A stretch of DNA of 60,000 nucleotides from Diphasiastrum complanatum (lineage: Eukaryota > Streptophyta > Lycopodiopsida > Lycopodiales > Lycopodiaceae), in assembly GCA_029204225.1 (NCBI GenBank), contig CM055093.1, positions 24,597,912 through 24,657,911 of the forward strand, in the 5' to 3' direction. A model generated the notes under the pieces. It saw nothing but the letters and a program-made list of their open reading frames with translations. It searched no databases and was not told the DNA's origin. Below, one piece after another: positions 56,801 through 60,000 of this stretch. The position numbers and the translations under genes were made by a program. Within the stretch, counting starts at the first letter, position 1. Each line of letters begins with the position of its first letter.

Positions 56801-58552
56801 GTATGCAGTGTGGAAAAGGACAAGCAAGATCCTCATAATCTTTACCAATGTGAACTGGACAGTTGGAACATGATCCTGGAGCTCCTCCATCAAAAGCCTG
56901 GAGGCGCAAGTTAAATCTACATGCAAATATCTTGAAGGAGTTCAGTGTCACTTTTATGGAGGCTCTAAAAATGGTAGCTTCTTAACTTCATTTCCATTCA
57001 AAAATTCATAAGCACCATTATCTTCTTCATTTCATCATCAGTCTCTTATATCATTGTTTTTTGAAGGATTTTGTAGTAACTTGCTTTGGCATTTGCTTTA
57101 TGGGTGTATTTGTCGATGCTCCTAGTAGCACTAGAACTTCCATATTCATTTTTGTATAGCTGTAGTTAGTTCAAGTCATGCCGTGTCTATTGAGCTTCTA
57201 GATGGCCTATTATTGTTTGATTGTTCAAATTGTTCTAAGCGTAGATGGACTTAAATTTATCTGCTCTTTTATTTAGTGGTGAAAGATATTCAAGAATTTT
57301 CTCTTGTTGTTGTTGAACATACTTTTGCAGATTGGATTAGGTTTCCGCCTTTGGAGTTATGTTCAAGCAGAACGTTCTCAAGGAAGGGTAATACTTGATA
57401 CCTGGTTGAGCAATTATCTTCAAAGAAAATTTGTTTGCCTCGCTAGCTTCCCAATCCATTTGTTATTCTTAGCAATTTTTGTGGACACTTAAAATTTGTG
57501 CAATGATGAATCTATGTTGGGACTTTTACAGACACCTCCGATTGATCCCTTTAATCGTCCAAATAGGCCTTCCGCTTGTCATGGTGTGCCATTAGGTGGA
57601 ATGGGGTATGTAACATGTACTTGTCCAATTTCATAGAGAGTATCTAACATATTCCTTTGAAAATGCTGACGTCTAACATTTATGTTCAAACTGAAGAAAA
57701 CCATGCAACTCAGTGCAAACATCTAAATGTCTAGCATATGAGCTCAAAATGAAAAATACCACTTATGTGGATGAAGCTCTTACTCTTTAAGCTGACAACT
57801 GGTTTGCACATGCCATTGGTGATGTAGCACATCGATGATAAAACATAATAGAACCAGCTTATAGATCCAATATGCTAATACTTGTAAATGACACTAATGC
57901 TTGACCATTGTAAACGATTAGTAGGTTAACAATAACTCATTGGTTGCCTTCATTTTTGGTACTATTTTAAGTTATTTGGTTGCTTCAATCGCCACAAACT
58001 CAATATCATTATTCCTGTAGATTCGTTCGGTTCCTTGCAAGTTGATGTGATGAAATGCCCTTTTTCCCTATTCTTCTCTCATAGATATTTGTTTACAGCA
58101 GCCCATGACTTATCTACATTTGAACTTTACAACCATAAACTGTCGAGGGCACAAGAGTGTCAAAGTTCTTAGAACTTACCAATAATACAGAAATATTTGT
58201 TCCAATCTGCGTTACAGGGGGGGAAGTATTGGAAGAGGTTTTCGTGGAGAATTTAGGCGATGGCAGTTGTTACCAGGGGTCTGTGCAGAAGCACCTGTAT
58301 TAGCAAACCAGTTCTCAGTGAGTGCCTATTTTCTGATGTGATTTGGGTTAAAGTGGATGACTCTGAAAAGCTACAATATTTCGGTCTGCTTGGCCAAGTC
58401 GCTTGTGTGGTGCAACCAGGTGCAAGCTGCTTTTGGTATGTTTAAAAGCAATATGATTCATTGTGATAGGTTTTTGTGACACGCGGCAAGGAAAATGGGG
58501 AAAGGAAGAAGATTTCATCTGTTTTATCTCCTGGGAAGCCTCCTGAACTTGG
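52807..58552 (+). CDS. GBA2: GBA2-type non-lysosomal glucosylceramidase, exons 1-6 (gene continues right)
   Basis: GBA2 enzymes cleave glucosylceramide to glucose and ceramide at the cytosolic face of ER/Golgi or plasma membranes. Six plus-strand exons join in frame: 52807-52887, 56863-56973, 57331-57387, 57532-57605, 58218-58317 and 58470-58552. All have GT-AG borders and matching phases and give about 168 residues. Landmarks match the plant N-terminus: [93 protein letters not shown] and [13 protein letters not shown]. The protein is normally about 900-950 residues, so the catalytic (alpha/alpha)6 domain and its acid residues lie beyond the window. No frame break is seen. Intron 1 is 3975 bp and holds transposon debris. 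Confidence 0.93.
53814..53860. repeat. (GA)n microsatellite in GBA2-like intron 1
   Basis: A GA run of about 23 units, with a further GT/GA mixed tract at 53880-53935. Confidence 0.95.
53960..54600 (+). repeat. Possible LTR remnant in GBA2-like intron 1
   Basis: A TATA-like CCTATATAACAAAG (about 54210) is followed by TCTCTTAGGGTTTT and a 5' UTR-like region ending near GATATTGGATATCACATAGC. The U3-R-U5 look is suggestive, but there is no partner LTR and the primer site is not convincing. Confidence 0.3.
54615..54815 (-). pseudogene. Gypsy gag zinc-knuckle fragment, minus strand
   Basis: [20 protein letters not shown] is a complete C-x2-C-x4-H-x4-C nucleocapsid knuckle (about 54790-54740), followed by an acidic stretch, [19 protein letters not shown]. 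It resembles the knuckle region of gypsy-2 gag at 6.1 kb, but with the last Cys intact. About 66 codons remain. Confidence 0.7.
55130..55400 (+). repeat. Diverged LTR fragment, same family as the gypsy-2 3' LTR
   Basis: Shared words in the same order as 9.75-9.90 kb: AGGCCTA-(A/T)-GGGCC, ACTGGCC, TTTAGGACT, then GGGCACTATTT-like followed by TCCA(T/A)CCAAA. The substitutions are many. No coding part is attached. Confidence 0.4.
55645..56020 (+). pseudogene. Copia gag fragment, plus strand
   Basis: [20 protein letters not shown] then [15 protein letters not shown], a frameshift, and [33 protein letters not shown] and a charged tail. This is the C-terminal part of the copia gag core (the LLxSLPxSY block is broken by the shift). 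It ends about 30 bp before the hAT-like MITE. Confidence 0.75.
56056..56688. mobile_element. hAT-like MITE, 633 bp, in GBA2-like intron 1
   Basis: An 8-bp target duplication, TTTAAAAG, flanks it (56048-56055 and 56689-56696). The ends are CTGAGTTGCAG and, inverted, CAAGGTTGCAG, matching at 8 of 11. Both ends continue into GC-rich palindromic words (GCGTTCCGGAACGC, CGATCCGGAACG) and then A/T runs, including 22 T at 56141. An 8-bp duplication with C-A-x-G-G ends is the hAT signature. There is no transposase, so it is non-autonomous. Confidence 0.75.
56863..56973 (+). CDS. GBA2: GBA2-like exon 2
   Basis: It has 37 codons, phase 0 in and out. It begins [17 protein letters not shown] after GGACAG and ends FMEALKM before [20 protein letters not shown] is a strongly conserved GBA2 stretch in land plants as I recall it. 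Confidence 0.92.
57331..57387 (+). CDS. GBA2: GBA2-like exon 3
   Basis: It has 19 codons, [19 protein letters not shown], between TTTTGCAG and GTAATA. It corresponds to the G-I-R-L-W-x-Y-V/I block. Confidence 0.92.
57532..57605 (+). CDS. GBA2: GBA2-like exon 4
   Basis: It has 24 codons plus two bases: [20 protein letters not shown] then LGGM. It follows TTTTACAG and precedes GTATGT. VPLGGMGxGSI is the start of the conserved GBA2 N-terminal beta domain. Confidence 0.93.
58218..58317 (+). CDS. GBA2: GBA2-like exon 5
   Basis: One base completes Gly, then 33 codons: [20 protein letters not shown] and [11 protein letters not shown]. The acceptor is GTTACAG before a six-G run; the phase of exon 4 picks the first AG. 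The donor is GTGAGT. Confidence 0.93.
58470..58552 (+). CDS. GBA2: GBA2-like exon 6
   Basis: It has 27 codons plus two bases: [20 protein letters not shown] then PGKPPEL. The acceptor is GTGATAG and the donor GTAATA. The next exon (expected SSWxWNLxG) was not found to 60000, so intron 6 exceeds 1.4 kb. Confidence 0.9.
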
Positions 58553-60000
58553 GTAATAATAAAATGCAGTTTTGGGATGATGTTGTTTAAAAGTTAGTTA
58601 AAGGCTTGGTGTCATTTTAGTTATGCTTTTAATTTAGGATGGTTCAGTGCAGTTTTGTTGCTTTTAGTGTTTTTGTGGAACTGTAAATCCTTATCTCCGT
58701 AGAGATAGGTAACATGTCTGATGTGACTTTTTTATGAGAGTAAATGATTTTAGGATGAAGAATGATGCAAGTACACGTTGATACGATGTCCTAAATCCAT
58801 TCGATGTAAACCATAAAATTTAAATCAGAAATAATTACACATGCACAAATTTCTCCACAGATGTTTTCTTAAAGGACAAAAGGCTTCATGCATTCTGGGA
58901 TTGTTCAATTGGTTTGTTAGTCAGTCTTTCTTCCTCTATATTGCATATTGGTTATCTACATGATTATCTACCTTTTGGTACATCCTTTGTGCCTTTATGA
59001 TAGCCAGAATGGTGCCTTTATGATAGCCTGAATGTGGCATCTTCTCTGTTGTGAGCACAAAACAGTCGGTAACCAGATAGCTGCCAAGTTCGAGTCCGGT
59101 AGCTCTTGTATCTAGAACATGAAAGGGGCATCTGAGTTCTTATTATTGGAGGGCATCTTAGTCGTCGTTATTCGAGATTTGTACCTATTATTAAGTAGTG
59201 TTTTGCGCACACTCTTTGCAGCCATTAAAGTGACAACACACACACGCCTTCCAGGTATAATTACCCTTGTAGATCAACCTTGTAAAGGAAAGGATCTGCA
59301 TAACATGGAATATGGTGGACCATATTCCAATTTATGTGGAACGATTGGCATAAAACAGTGGCATTGAAGCCTGGACCCTAAGGCTCCTGGTAGGTGTTGC
59401 ATGCACTTTCTGTTTCTTTTAATCCGCAAAGAAGTAGGAGCTGAACTGTCTTCACTAGCTCCAAAACACATATTGCTTTTCTCCGGGTGGATCGTAATAT
59501 CTGAAATGTAGGTAGATACACATGTCTAAAAATATTTGCCCCTACTTTTGTTCCGTATGTACGAAACAGTTAATTTTTTTTTTAATATAACGCAATGCTA
59601 AAACTTTTTAGCTACCACCATTTTTGGGAAAATTTTCCACATTCCATTGTAACGTGTGTACTGTTCGGAATGATGCTATAGGACTAGGATGTGTAGTTGC
59701 CATTAGTACGTGTGCAGTGCAGAAATTTTAGAATCTACATATGCATAGACAGTCCTCGTAGAGTCATCATTATGGATGATAAATTTGGATTTAACCACCA
59801 ATTTGAGGAAAGTGTCTTTGACATGTTCTCAAGCTGGCTAACTTCTTCCACAGAATTGAATAACTATGTACATAATAAACTCTGAGAGATTGAAACTCCT
59901 GTCCCATCCATGTGTAAGGAAAAGATGAGAAGCTCAAAAAATTAAACAAGATCCAAAAGCTAAACTTTGGTGTACCTCACGAAGTGTAGTATATATTCAG
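58553..60000 (+). other. GBA2-like intron 6, incomplete
   Basis: No frame matches the next GBA2 block and no transposon domain is seen. A local duplication, GCCTTTATGATAGCC(A/T)GAATG, lies at about 58990 and 59011. Confidence 0.6.

Noticed and set aside
57304-57492. 62-residue ORF spanning GBA2-like exon 3
   Set aside because: Only 57331-57387 is exon; the rest reads into flanking introns.

Overview
The window is a transposon-rich piece of a land-plant nuclear genome. It holds the 5' halves of two host genes arranged head to head, about 34 kb apart, with mostly decayed LTR retrotransposons between them and inside their introns. The plant assignment rests on the two host proteins (plant-type WDR6-like and GBA2-like N-termini), on copia and chromodomain-bearing gypsy elements, and on LTR elements primed by initiator-Met tRNA. 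The long TE-filled introns and old nested elements suggest a large genome such as a fern or other non-flowering plant. That is inference and is not proven by the sequence.

Layout, left to right. 1-3.97 kb: a LINE (APE endonuclease, RT, C-terminal zinc knuckle, (TTC)n tail) with about four disabling changes. 4.08-4.67 kb: the chromodomain end and one LTR of a gypsy element. 4.67-10.0 kb: a nearly full-length but dead chromodomain gypsy element. 10.0-18.9 kb, minus strand: exons 4, 3, 2 and 1 of a WDR6-like tRNA-modification cofactor, with intron 1 (6.5 kb) holding gypsy and copia debris. All of 1-11.4 kb is probably its intron 4, because its next exon is not in the window. 19-24.4 kb: promoter side, microsatellites and unrecognised sequence. 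24.4-36.2 kb: nested LTR elements. A copia gag fragment runs in frame into gypsy pol, and the gypsy is split by a 5.7-kb copia element that has a 5-bp target duplication and an internal 2.6-kb inversion. 33.4-35.1 kb: a gag-only element. 35.1-36.2 kb: a second copia-LTR/gypsy junction. 36.2-44.2 kb: three different minus-strand copia fragments. 44.7-45.9 kb: an LTR and a copia RNase H remnant carrying a poly-G run. 46-50.8 kb: mostly unassigned, with a 156-bp inverted repeat.

52.8-58.6 kb, plus strand: exons 1-6 of a GBA2-type non-lysosomal glucosylceramidase. All six exons have GT-AG borders and compatible phases; the catalytic part lies beyond the right edge. Its intron 1 carries a 633-bp hAT-like MITE with an 8-bp target duplication, and a relative of that MITE sits in the WDR6-like gene.

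No CRISPR, operon, tRNA, rRNA or prokaryotic system is visible. The most useful observations are the two split host genes that ORF scanning misses, the inverted copia element, the GC-palindrome MITE family, and the signature of cytosine-deamination decay in the dead elements.
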